Assembly (NCBI GenBank): GCA_030729445.1
Contig: JANQXJ010000249.1
Span: 1 to 12,430, forward strand
Direction: 5' to 3'
DNA: 12,430 nt
Origin: Limnohabitans sp.
Lineage (GTDB): Bacteria; Pseudomonadota; Gammaproteobacteria; Burkholderiales; Burkholderiaceae_C
Positions within the stretch are counted from its first letter, which is position 1. Every line of letters starts with the position of its first letter. The notes under the pieces were generated by a model. That model saw only the letters and a list, made by a program, of their open reading frames with translations. It searched no databases and was not told where the DNA came from. Below are positions 1 to 7,000 of the stretch, one piece after another. Position numbers and translations under genes: made by a program.

Positions 1-203
1 GCGGTTCCCCGTCACGAACTAGTATTTGGCAGACGGGGGTTTGCCAGCAAAGCCTGTGATTATAACGCCAACTTGCAGTGCTGAGAGTGCAACTTCTGTC
101 GGGAGCGATGTCTTTCCCCAGCTGAGGCTGTTGTGCTCAAGAGTCACCAAGCCCATTGATCTTGGAGGTTGGGGTTTCAGCCGTGGCCTCGACTGGGCCC
201 TAG

Positions 204-221
204 GCGTTACAAACGCATTTT
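204..221 (+). terminator. weak candidate terminator hairpin upstream of the phospholipase gene
   Basis: A short perfect inverted repeat, GCGTT-aca-AACGC (204-216), is followed at once by ATTTTT. This is the shape of a minimal intrinsic terminator for a transcript entering from the left edge on the plus strand. The stem has only 5 bp and the loop 3 nt, so it would be weak. No gene was recognised in positions 1-203, so what it would terminate is unknown. Confidence 0.25.
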
Positions 222-236
222 TGAAATGGCAACCGA

Positions 237-242
237 TAAAAT
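237..242 (+). promoter_or_regulatory. candidate -10 box for the phospholipase-mscS pair
   Basis: TAAAAT matches the sigma-70 -10 consensus at five of six bases and lies 24 bp before the chosen ATG at 267, which would give a short leader. No convincing -35 hexamer lies at the usual spacing, and no Shine-Dalgarno was seen before the start codon. This is a motif reading only. Confidence 0.3.
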
Positions 243-266
243 AACCAGACATTCGGATTCATTTTG

Positions 267-2546
267 ATGAAAGTGAGCGGCATCTTGTACGAAAAATTGA
301 CAATCCAACGGCTGCTCATGCTTTTCAGCACTTGGGTGCTCAGTTTGGGTGTGGGGGCGCAGTCGCTGCCTGCTGAGTCATTGAAGTCACCCTCAGTTGT
401 GGTGGTGTTGGCCGGTGGTGGTGCCAAGGGTTTTGCCCATCTGGCCGTATTGCGAAGACTTGAAGAGGAGCGCATTCCCATTTCCCGCATTGTGGGCACC
501 AGCATGGGGGCGGTGATCGGGGGCTTGTATGCCAGTGGCCTGTCCACCGATGAAATTGAACGCGTGGTTGGTGGCCTCGATCCCGCCAAGGTGGCACTTG
601 ACCAACTCAATCGGCTGGAGTTGCCATCGCGCACACGCGAATACCAACAAAAATACCCGGTGGACTTTGAGTTTGGCATCCGAAATGGTGCGCCAAGTTT
701 TGCCCGCGGTGTGAGCGACGGTCAGCGTTTCTTGGCACTTTTGCAAGATCTCACGTCCCATATTCCACCTCAGGTCAATTTCAATGACCTGAAAATTCCT
801 TTCCGAGCGGTGGCCACCCGCTATCGGGACGGGGAAATGAAGGTGTTCGATCGTGGTGCTTTGCATCTGGCGATCCGCGCCAGCATGGCGGCGCCTGCGG
901 TTTTTGCGCCGGTGGAAGTGGAGGGTGAGACCTATGTGGATGGCGGGTTGGTGGCCAATTTGCCTGTTGAAGTTGCGTTGCAAGAGGGGGCCGACGTTGT
1001 CATCGCCTCTTACCTTTCAGGGGGCTTCGATGAGGGCAACACAGATCAGGTCAGTCATGCGCTGGTGGTGGCCAACCGGATGGTCGATATCCTGATCCGT
1101 CAAAACGAAAAGCGGAACATGGCATTGCTGAGGCCACAAGACATTTTGGTGGCACCAGAGCTGCAGGACATCGGTTTCGCGGACTTCAACCGCGCAGCCG
1201 AAATCGTGCGCCGTGGCCAACTGGCAGTTTCTGCGGTCAATGACCGTTGGGAACGCCTTCAGTCCGGATGGAACCGATCCGTGCCTTTGCCAGCCCCCAA
1301 ACAGTTGTCATTTGATCAGAGGGAAAGGCGAATCGCGGGCATCCAAGCAAAAGGCAACAAGGATGTCTCTGAACAGTACATCCAATCCGTCATGTCGCCT
1401 TTGCTTGGAGTGGAGTTTTCTTCGGCGCAAACCGAGCGTTACATCGATCAGCTCTACACCAGCGGATTTTTTGACTTGGTCAGCTACAGCCTGGAGCAAC
1501 AGCAAGGGGATCGATACACCTTGGTGGTTCAAGTGCGTGAAAAACCCTACAGCCCCCACTTCATGAAGACAACGTTGGGTTTTTCCAGCGAATTAGATGG
1601 TGTCACGCAATTTTCTGTAGGGCTGGGGTATCGCCGACCGTGGTTAACGGCATCGGGCTTGGAGTTGTCAATCGATGCCCGACTGGGCACTCAGACCGAG
1701 CTTGCAGCGCGGCTGTACCAACCCTTGGGCTCTCGGTGGAGCCTTGAGACGGGTGTTTCATGGGACACCAACAATTTGCCGCTTTATCGGACAGCGCTCG
1801 ATCGTGATGATTTCAGTCAGCAAAAGTTGGCCTATTTGAATCAGTCGTTTCAAAAAATGGATGCCCAATTGGTGTACGACTACGAGCGCAAGGCCAACAT
1901 CAAATTGGGTTTGACTTCCAGCACCATTCGCAAAAAGTTTGACACCAGTTTTGATGTTTTAGAGATGAACCTGGACCAGTCTTCTGTCTTTAAATACCAA
2001 GGCATCAAAACGCAGTTTCAAATTGATCAACTGGATTCGCTCAGCTTTCCAACACGCGGCTATTTCGTCAACGCCAGCGTTGAGCAAGGGCTGTCTGGTA
2101 ACTCCTACCGGGGGGGGCGGTTGAGTGTCAAATTGGCCCACTCAGTCGGTCCCCACATTTTTAACGCCGGTGCGAATCTGGCCCGGGATCAAGTCACGCA
2201 GGATTGTCAGAAATGCCAATCCCCCAGTCTGTTGTTCTTGGGGGGGTTCCAGTTTATGGGCGCTTATCGAATGGGTCAGTTGTCCGGCAGCGATCTGGCC
2301 CATGTGCAAGGCACCTACATGTACCGTTTGTCCGATGGGGGCGTGTTCAATCAAAGAACGTATGTGGGCACAGTTCTGGAGGCTGGCGACGCATGGAGCC
2401 GGGGTGAAGAAATTCGTACCCGTTACAGCGGCACCCTCTTTATTGCGGTGGACAGCAAAGTGGGCGATATTTACTTGGGCGCAGCCCGGGGTTCTGGCAG
2501 TGCCTACAACGTGTTTCTGCAATTAGGCCGACGCTTTAATTTTTGA
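267..2546 (+). CDS. PlpD-like patatin phospholipase with POTRA and Omp85-type barrel (type Vd autotransporter)
   Basis: Secreted or surface-displayed lipid acyl hydrolase fused to its own outer-membrane translocator. From ATG 267 (759 aa), residues 2-33 form a signal peptide with K/R residues before a leucine-rich core (LLMLFSTWVLSLGVG) and likely cleavage near GAQS. The patatin domain (about 43-320) has the oxyanion-hole motif GGGAKG (50-55), nucleophile motif GTSMG with Ser79, and DGG with catalytic Asp225. One POTRA follows (about 355-427, with GIQAKGN and SGFFD), then a beta-barrel (about 432-759) ending in Phe, as outer-membrane proteins do. PlpD of Pseudomonas has the same order and similar size. 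A TTG at 264 is directly before the ATG; the ATG is preferred. A later ATG at 320 would drop the charged n-region. The only two cysteines form a CQKC motif (647, 650) in the barrel. The gene is followed closely by mscS. Family assignment is firm; the substrate is unknown. Confidence 0.93.
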   Translation: MKVSGILYEKLTIQRLLMLFSTWVLSLGVGAQSLPAESLKSPSVVVVLAGGGAKGFAHLAVLRRLEEERIPISRIVGTSMGAVIGGLYASGLSTDEIERVVGGLDPAKVALDQLNRLELPSRTREYQQKYPVDFEFGIRNGAPSFARGVSDGQRFLALLQDLTSHIPPQVNFNDLKIPFRAVATRYRDGEMKVFDRGALHLAIRASMAAPAVFAPVEVEGETYVDGGLVANLPVEVALQEGADVVIASYLSGGFDEGNTDQVSHALVVANRMVDILIRQNEKRNMALLRPQDILVAPELQDIGFADFNRAAEIVRRGQLAVSAVNDRWERLQSGWNRSVPLPAPKQLSFDQRERRIAGIQAKGNKDVSEQYIQSVMSPLLGVEFSSAQTERYIDQLYTSGFFDLVSYSLEQQQGDRYTLVVQVREKPYSPHFMKTTLGFSSELDGVTQFSVGLGYRRPWLTASGLELSIDARLGTQTELAARLYQPLGSRWSLETGVSWDTNNLPLYRTALDRDDFSQQKLAYLNQSFQKMDAQLVYDYERKANIKLGLTSSTIRKKFDTSFDVLEMNLDQSSVFKYQGIKTQFQIDQLDSLSFPTRGYFVNASVEQGLSGNSYRGGRLSVKLAHSVGPHIFNAGANLARDQVTQDCQKCQSPSLLFLGGFQFMGAYRMGQLSGSDLAHVQGTYMYRLSDGGVFNQRTYVGTVLEAGDAWSRGEEIRTRYSGTLFIAVDSKVGDIYLGAARGSGSAYNVFLQLGRRFNF

Positions 2547-2563
2547 GCAAGGGCGGCGCAGCC

Positions 2564-3913
2564 ATGAGTTTGAGTTTCATGCGGATCGACCAGGTCGTGA
2601 TGAGTGGCGATGGTTTCTACCAATCCATGGCTTACCACGCTTATCTCAATCTGTCCTTGTCCAATTTTGTGGTGCAGTGCACGCTATGTGTGCTGAGCAT
2701 TGCAACCGCTTACCTGCTGCGCTGGCGCTTGTTACGTCGAAAGGTGACGGGTGGTTCGAGGTTGATGCAGTTGTGGATGGCAGGTCTTCAGACCATGGGG
2801 CCTGCGGTGTTCGTTGCAGCTTCTTTGGCCGCTTTTTTAGGGGCTGGCTTGCTGTGGGGATGGACCCCTCATGACATGTTGGTTTTATGGAAAGTGCTGT
2901 CGCTGACTTTATGGGTGTGTGTCATCCGCATGGCAGGCTGGTTTTTTCGCCACGTCTTGCATCCGCACGAGTTATTGCGTATCTTTTTGTTCATGATCGA
3001 ATGGTCCGTCGTGCTGGCGGCTGTGCTGACCTTTTTTGGCTTTTTTCAACCTCTCACCGCTTTCATCCAGAGCATTCAATTTTCCATTGGTGAACAAGTT
3101 TTTAAAGGGGCGAACATCGCCACAGGCTTGATCATGGGCATTGTGGCGCTGACTGTGGCTGGCCAAATTGCCGATCTGGTGGCACGTATGCTGCAGCGCT
3201 TTGTTCGTCAAGAGACCATTCAAGGCAACGATGCCTTGATTTTGACCCGGCTGTTCAGCATGGGGATTTTCATGTTCACCTTGATCGGTGTACTGGTCAG
3301 CTCCGGTATCCATTTGACCACCCTGGCCGCTTTTGCTGGGGCCATGGGCATTGGTCTGGGATTTGGGTTGCAGGAATTTGTGGTCAATTACGTGAGCGGC
3401 TTGAACGTCCTGCTCGAGCGGGCCCTGAAGGTGGGTGATTACGTGACCATCGACAAAATCACAGGTCGGGTGGTGCAAATGAGCAGCAGAGCCCTGGTGA
3501 TTCGCGATGCTGTGGGCACCGAAAGCCTCATTCCCAACAGCAGCCTGATCAAGGGCGTTTTGCAAAACCATACCTTGAGCAACGATGACTTCCGGGTCTC
3601 TTTTTTGCTGAAAATCGGCGACGTCGCCGAGTATCCACTGGCGCGGCAATTGATCATGCAATCGCTCAAAACATCGCCCCAGGTGCTGGTTGATCCCCCT
3701 GGCGATGTGTTGATCGCCAGTGTGGCCGCCTCAGAGGTCACGCTGGAGGTCAGTTTCTGGATCAATGATCTGCACAATGGCCAGATGGCCTTGGTGTCCG
3801 AGTTGCTGTTTGACATCTGCATGCGTTTTCGGGCAGAAGGCGTGGAGTTGGCTTCAGAAGCGGCAGAGTCAGCCCATCTTTCCATGATGAACACCACGCC
3901 TCAGCTGGTCTGA
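2564..3913 (+). CDS. MscS-family small-conductance mechanosensitive ion channel, multi-pass type
   Basis: Inner-membrane tension-gated channel that releases solutes during hypo-osmotic shock. The ATG at 2564 gives 449 aa, with a possible ribosome site AAGGG 10 nt upstream. Hydrophobic segments lie near residues 35-52, 77-99, 105-128, 138-160, 183-205 and 228-248. The pore-lining TM3-type helix is rich in Gly/Ala (about 254-281, with FAGAMGIGLGFGLQEF). The MscS beta domain follows (about 284-330, with GDYV, GRVV and IPNSSL), then the alpha/beta C-terminal domain. It has more N-terminal helices than E. coli MscS, so it belongs with the larger channels. The start lies 17 bp after the phospholipase stop. 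An in-frame TTG at 2543 overlaps that stop and would couple translation, adding seven residues. Same strand and spacing suggest one transcript. It converges on the flavoprotein gene with an 11 bp gap and no visible terminator. Confidence 0.92.
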   Translation: MSLSFMRIDQVVMSGDGFYQSMAYHAYLNLSLSNFVVQCTLCVLSIATAYLLRWRLLRRKVTGGSRLMQLWMAGLQTMGPAVFVAASLAAFLGAGLLWGWTPHDMLVLWKVLSLTLWVCVIRMAGWFFRHVLHPHELLRIFLFMIEWSVVLAAVLTFFGFFQPLTAFIQSIQFSIGEQVFKGANIATGLIMGIVALTVAGQIADLVARMLQRFVRQETIQGNDALILTRLFSMGIFMFTLIGVLVSSGIHLTTLAAFAGAMGIGLGFGLQEFVVNYVSGLNVLLERALKVGDYVTIDKITGRVVQMSSRALVIRDAVGTESLIPNSSLIKGVLQNHTLSNDDFRVSFLLKIGDVAEYPLARQLIMQSLKTSPQVLVDPPGDVLIASVAASEVTLEVSFWINDLHNGQMALVSELLFDICMRFRAEGVELASEAAESAHLSMMNTTPQLV

Positions 3914-3924
3914 TGTGCTCAGGT

Positions 3925-5145
3925 TCAAGGTGCCGTAGGATTGGGCAAGGCCATCGCGCAGGCGTGTGCACTGGCCCATGCCCACTGGAAGTTGTAGCCA
4001 CCCAGCCATCCGGTCACATCGATCACCTCGCCGATGAAATACAGCCCAGGCTGTTTCGATTCCATGGTCTGTGAAGACAGGTCACGGGTGTCTACCCCGC
4101 CCAGAGTCACTTCGGCTTTTTTGTAGCCTTCGCTGCCGTTCGGTGTGAGTGTCCAGTTCGAGAGTGCTTCGGCCAGTTTGTTCAAGGCTTTGTCGGGCAC
4201 TTCTGCGGAGGTGCGTTGCAAGGCCGGGTCCTGGTTGACCCAAGCCTCGGCCAGACGGCTGGGTACCAGCGTGGCCAGTTCGTTGCCCAGCAGTTTTTTG
4301 GAGCGCAGCTTGGCCTCTTGCAAACGCTCGGGCAAATTGACCTCGGGTGCCAGATTCAAGCGGATGGGGCTGCCCTCTTGCCAATAGCTTGAAATTTGCA
4401 GCACGCCCGGCCCAGACAAGCCTCGGTGCGTGAACAGCAAGTCTTCGTCAAACTGCATGCGGGCTTTTTTCTCTCCCGTGCTGATGCCGACGGGTAAAGC
4501 CAGACCTGCCAGTTGGGCATAAGGCGCCCAAGCGTCGCCATCAAAGGTCAAGGGCACCAAGCCCGGTCGGCGCTCGACCAGGCGCAAGCCAAACTGCTTG
4601 GCCAGCTCATAGCCCCAGCCCGAGGCCCCGATCTTGGGGATAGACAAGCCGCCGGTGGCCACCACCAGCGAGCGTGTCTGCACCGGTCCTTGTGCCGTAT
4701 CCAGTTCATAGCGGCCATCGGCCAATTGGCGAACCGCTTGCACGCCACAGCTGCTGCGCAGCGTCACGCCACCAGCATGGCACTCGGCCAATAGCATGCG
4801 GATGATGTCTTCGGCCGAGTGGTCGCAAAACAGCTGGCCTTTGTGCTTTTCGTGAAAAGCAATGTTGTGCTTTTGCACCAAATCGATAAAGTCTTGCGGC
4901 GTGTAACGCGACAGGGCAGAACGGCAAAAGTGCGGGTTTTGACCAATGAAGTGTTTTTGCGGCGCCGATGCATCGAGCAAGCGGTTGGTGAAATTGCAGC
5001 GCCCCCCGCCAGAGATGCGGATCTTTTCGGCCAACTTGTCGCTGTGGTCCAGCACCAGCACTTTCAGGCGGCGCTGTCCTGCGACACCCGCGCAAAACAA
5101 ACCGGCAGCCCCGGCACCCACGATCACCACGTCCCATGTATTCAT
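3925..5145 (-). CDS. BaiN/HI0933-family NAD(P)/FAD-dependent oxidoreductase
   Basis: Flavoprotein of the HI0933/BaiN group (406 aa), cytosolic, of unproven substrate. It shows the N-terminal dinucleotide-binding fold GAGAAG (10-15), the family signature ISGGGRCNFTN (44-54), the second FAD motif VVATGGLSIPKIG (161-173), and the C-terminal FAD-contacting segment GEVIDVTGWLGGYNFQWAW (372-390), which is close to invariant in the family. The start at 5145 puts the Rossmann strand right after the initiator, as is usual. The open frame extends to 5286, but the extra 47 residues look unlike coding sequence conserved in this family. No strong Shine-Dalgarno is seen. It is the last gene of a minus-strand run after cobA, across 159 bp that hold a hairpin. 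BaiN is named after a bile-acid reductase role that should not be assumed here. Confidence 0.9.
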   Translation of the reverse strand: MNTWDVVIVGAGAAGLFCAGVAGQRRLKVLVLDHSDKLAEKIRISGGGRCNFTNRLLDASAPQKHFIGQNPHFCRSALSRYTPQDFIDLVQKHNIAFHEKHKGQLFCDHSAEDIIRMLLAECHAGGVTLRSSCGVQAVRQLADGRYELDTAQGPVQTRSLVVATGGLSIPKIGASGWGYELAKQFGLRLVERRPGLVPLTFDGDAWAPYAQLAGLALPVGISTGEKKARMQFDEDLLFTHRGLSGPGVLQISSYWQEGSPIRLNLAPEVNLPERLQEAKLRSKKLLGNELATLVPSRLAEAWVNQDPALQRTSAEVPDKALNKLAEALSNWTLTPNGSEGYKKAEVTLGGVDTRDLSSQTMESKQPGLYFIGEVIDVTGWLGGYNFQWAWASAHACAMALPNPTAP

Positions 5146-5164
5146 GGCTCGGAAGTGTAAGGGG

Positions 5165-5193
5165 CATGGCGGTGATCGGCTGTTGCCGCCATG
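5165..5193 (-). promoter_or_regulatory. 8-bp stem-loop between cobA and the flavoprotein gene
   Basis: CATGGCGG (5165-5172) and CCGCCATG (5186-5193) form a perfect 8-bp inverted repeat with a 13-nt loop. On the minus strand it sits 112-140 nt after the cobA stop and 20-48 nt before the flavoprotein start. It lacks a following U-tract on the minus strand, so a classic intrinsic terminator is unlikely. A leader structure, RNA processing site or operator are alternatives. Confidence 0.35.
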
Positions 5194-5304
5194 TGGGCGT
5201 GTGGTCTTGTGTTGGAGCTCCTTCGGTCGAACGCCAAATGGATCAGCAGCCATCGTTGTCACCGCCATTGGCCAGACGTGGCTCACGCTCTCAAGGGCTG
5301 TGGC

Positions 5305-6090
5305 TCAAGCGACCCGCTGTGTGGCGGCCTGTGGTGTGGTCTGCTGCCAAGCTAGGGCACCTTGCACCACATTGCCCACAACGATGATGCTGGGGCTTTG
5401 CAGCTGTTCGCGCTGCACGGTGTTGACCAACTCCTCCAGTGTGGTCAGCGCTTCTCGTTGTGTGGGCAAGCTGGCGTGTTGCACCACGGCCACGGGCGTG
5501 TGGGCAGGGAGCCCGCTGAGCAAGCCCTGACGGATGTGTGCCACGCTGCTCACACCCATGTAGATCACCAGGGTCAGCTTGGCTTGGTGGGCGGTGTGGG
5601 CCAGCTGGAGCCAGTCGGTGCCCGTGTCGCCGGGTTTGGCGTGGCCCGTCACAAAGACCACGCCGTGTGCGTGTTCTCGGTGGGTCAGCGGTGCGCCCAG
5701 GCTGCTCATGCCCGCCAGGCCCGAGGTGATGCCGTTGACCACGGCCACATCAATGCCCGCTGCACGCAGGTGTTCGACTTCTTCTCCGCCCCGGCCAAAG
5801 ATGAACGGGTCGCCGCCTTTCAGGCGCACGACGTTTTCGCCATCTTGAACGGCCTGGATCATCAGCTTATCGATGAAGGCCTGAGACGTGCTGATGCAGC
5901 CGCCACGCTTGCCCACATGCACGATGCGGGCAGTGGGGGAGGCATGTTCGAGCACGGCCTCGTTGACCAGGTCGTCCACCAGGATGACGGTGGCGCTGGC
6001 AATGGCCTTGACGGCTTTGAGTGTGAGCAGTTCCGGATCACCCGGACCCGCACCGACCAAGGTGCAGCGTGGGGAAGAAATAGAGGTCAT
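5305..6090 (-). CDS. cobA: uroporphyrinogen-III C-methyltransferase (SUMT)
   Basis: Transfers two methyl groups from S-adenosylmethionine to uroporphyrinogen III to give precorrin-2, the branch point to siroheme (sulfite/nitrite reductases) and cobalamin. The 261-aa protein has the usual length of a stand-alone SUMT. It carries the SAM-binding signature VGAGPGDPELLTLKA (12-26), the second signature VRLKGGDPFIFGRGGEE (88-104), the segment GITSGLAG...GAPLTHRE (120-139) and the LVIYMG strand (174-179). There is no CysG-type dehydrogenase/ferrochelatase domain, so precorrin-2 oxidation and iron insertion must be done elsewhere. No Shine-Dalgarno stands directly before the ATG. The ModA-like gene lies upstream on the same strand, but a 132-bp gap with its own promoter-like element suggests separate control. 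The neighbouring genes do not reveal whether siroheme or B12 is the main product. Confidence 0.95.
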   Translation of the reverse strand: MTSISSPRCTLVGAGPGDPELLTLKAVKAIASATVILVDDLVNEAVLEHASPTARIVHVGKRGGCISTSQAFIDKLMIQAVQDGENVVRLKGGDPFIFGRGGEEVEHLRAAGIDVAVVNGITSGLAGMSSLGAPLTHREHAHGVVFVTGHAKPGDTGTDWLQLAHTAHQAKLTLVIYMGVSSVAHIRQGLLSGLPAHTPVAVVQHASLPTQREALTTLEELVNTVQREQLQSPSIIVVGNVVQGALAWQQTTPQAATQRVA

Positions 6091-6139
6091 GAAGGTTCAA
6101 AAGAGCAAAGTCTTTCAATTTTCTGATCTCCAGTTGTTC

Positions 6140-6170
6140 TCTACAAATACATATTTGGCATATGTCAAAT
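6140..6170 (-). promoter_or_regulatory. candidate cobA promoter overlapping an 18-bp near-palindrome
   Basis: ATTTGGCATATGTCAAAT (6153-6170) matches its own reverse complement at 16 of 18 positions, as a dimeric regulator's operator would. Read on the minus strand it contains a perfect TTGACA (6168-6163), followed after 17 bp by TGTAGA (6145-6140), a three-of-six match to the -10 box. That would start a transcript some 40 nt before cobA with the operator covering the -35. The binding protein is unknown. Confidence 0.4.
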
Positions 6171-6222
6171 GACGGCTAACCCAACGTTCACAGCCTCGGC
6201 TTTGTGGGGTGTTATGGGCCGG

Positions 6223-6912
6223 TCAGGGAGGGCTCATGCCGTGTTGCAATTTCGTCGGTGTCACAACCGGTGATGCCCAAAAGGCCAGCAGCTTGCGCAC
6301 CAATTCCGGCTGAGTGCACAGGCCCGCCACGCTGCCAGAAAATGTGGTGATGATTTGAACCGCAGCGGGGAGGGGCCCCAGAACGCTGATGCCGGTGACG
6401 CCGCGCATTTCGCTCAGCTGCTGAAAGCCCAACGCCACCTCGCCTTGGGCCAGCAGGGCGCCCACGGGCACGCCCGGCTTGGCTTGCACGAGCTTCGATT
6501 CGATGTGCGCGAGGATGCCCCAGCGCTCAAACAGTTGACGCAATTGCACCCCACTGGGTCCAGTGGACAAGCCCACCGAGGTCGCGGCCAGCAAAGCTTG
6601 GCGCAGCGCGTCTTCGCTGCTGATGTCGGGCGCAGGCTGGCCAGCCGTCACGGCCACGGCGACGCCCGAATGGACCAAATCAACCCGGCTCCCTGCCACC
6701 ACATGGCCGCTGGCCACCAGTTTGTCGATGGCGTCACTGGCCAGCACCACCCCGTCAAAGGCTTCACCCGCTTGCACGCGCTTGGCCGCATCCACGCCGC
6801 CGACCGACTCGACCTCGATGTGCACGTCCGGGGCTTGCGCCTTGTACAGCGCCACCAGATCGGCCAAGAGGGGCTTGGTAGCCATGGAGGAAATCAGTCG
6901 GAGTGTGGTCAT
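6223..6912 (-). CDS. ModA-like solute-binding domain protein without a recognisable signal peptide
   Basis: Type 2 periplasmic-binding fold related to molybdate-binding ModA (229 aa). Visible family features are the N-terminal strand followed by an SSM ligand loop (LRLISSMATKPLL, 4-16), the FDGVVLASD segment (52-60) where ModA proteins have a similar strand and Ser/Asp turn, the STGPSG loop (116-121) and ALGFQQLSEM (160-169). The protein starts straight at the first strand, so no export signal is seen. An upstream in-frame ATG at 7002 would add 30 residues with a hydrophobic stretch but no basic n-region, and would overlap the tsaD start codon. No modB or modC is nearby. It is divergent from tsaD across 88 bp and precedes cobA on the same strand. 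It may be a cytosolic oxyanion-binding or sensing protein, or be exported by another route. Confidence 0.75.
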   Translation of the reverse strand: MTTLRLISSMATKPLLADLVALYKAQAPDVHIEVESVGGVDAAKRVQAGEAFDGVVLASDAIDKLVASGHVVAGSRVDLVHSGVAVAVTAGQPAPDISSEDALRQALLAATSVGLSTGPSGVQLRQLFERWGILAHIESKLVQAKPGVPVGALLAQGEVALGFQQLSEMRGVTGISVLGPLPAAVQIITTFSGSVAGLCTQPELVRKLLAFWASPVVTPTKLQHGMSPP

Positions 6913-6987
6913 GGTCTGGGCTTTGAAGTGTGGTGTCGTCCTGCCAAGGATTATGGCCAAGCCGCCAGCGGCGGCCCATGCCCCGCT

Positions 6988-7000
6988 TAAACTCGGTGCC
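6988..7000 (+). promoter_or_regulatory. candidate -10 box for tsaD, possibly giving a leaderless mRNA
   Basis: TAAACT (6988-6993) matches the -10 consensus at four of six bases and ends 7 nt before the tsaD ATG. Transcription from it would begin at or next to the start codon. No Shine-Dalgarno is present in this stretch, which fits a leaderless message. No good -35 was seen. Confidence 0.3.

Noticed and set aside
27..46. Stem-loop TGGCAGA-cggggg-TTTGCCA near the left edge
   Set aside because: One wobble pair, no U-tract on either strand, and no neighbouring gene end is visible, so no function can be argued.
19..252. Overlapping open frames of about 72-77 codons on both strands at the left edge
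   Set aside because: Neither resembles a known protein, neither has a ribosome site, and the plus-strand frame needs a TTG start just after a stop. I treat the region as non-coding.
251..260. ATTCGGATTC near the phospholipase start repeated as ATTCGGATTTC at 9660-9670
   Set aside because: Only about nine bases match, and the contexts differ, so a chance repeat is the simplest reading.
5146..5286. N-terminal extension of the flavoprotein frame by 47 residues
   Set aside because: The dinucleotide-binding strand begins directly after the ATG at 5145; the extension looks non-coding and contains the intergenic hairpin.
6031..6120. A TTG-started frame of about 26 codons overlapping the cobA start, preceded by GGAG at 6127-6130
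   Set aside because: It is out of frame with cobA, starts with a weak codon and has no recognisable content; the GGAG is likely coincidental.
6563..7000. N-terminal extension of the tsaD frame by about 146 codons
   Set aside because: It lies antisense to the ModA-like gene, and TsaD proteins begin at the MHILGIESSCDET strand, so the extension is a shadow frame.
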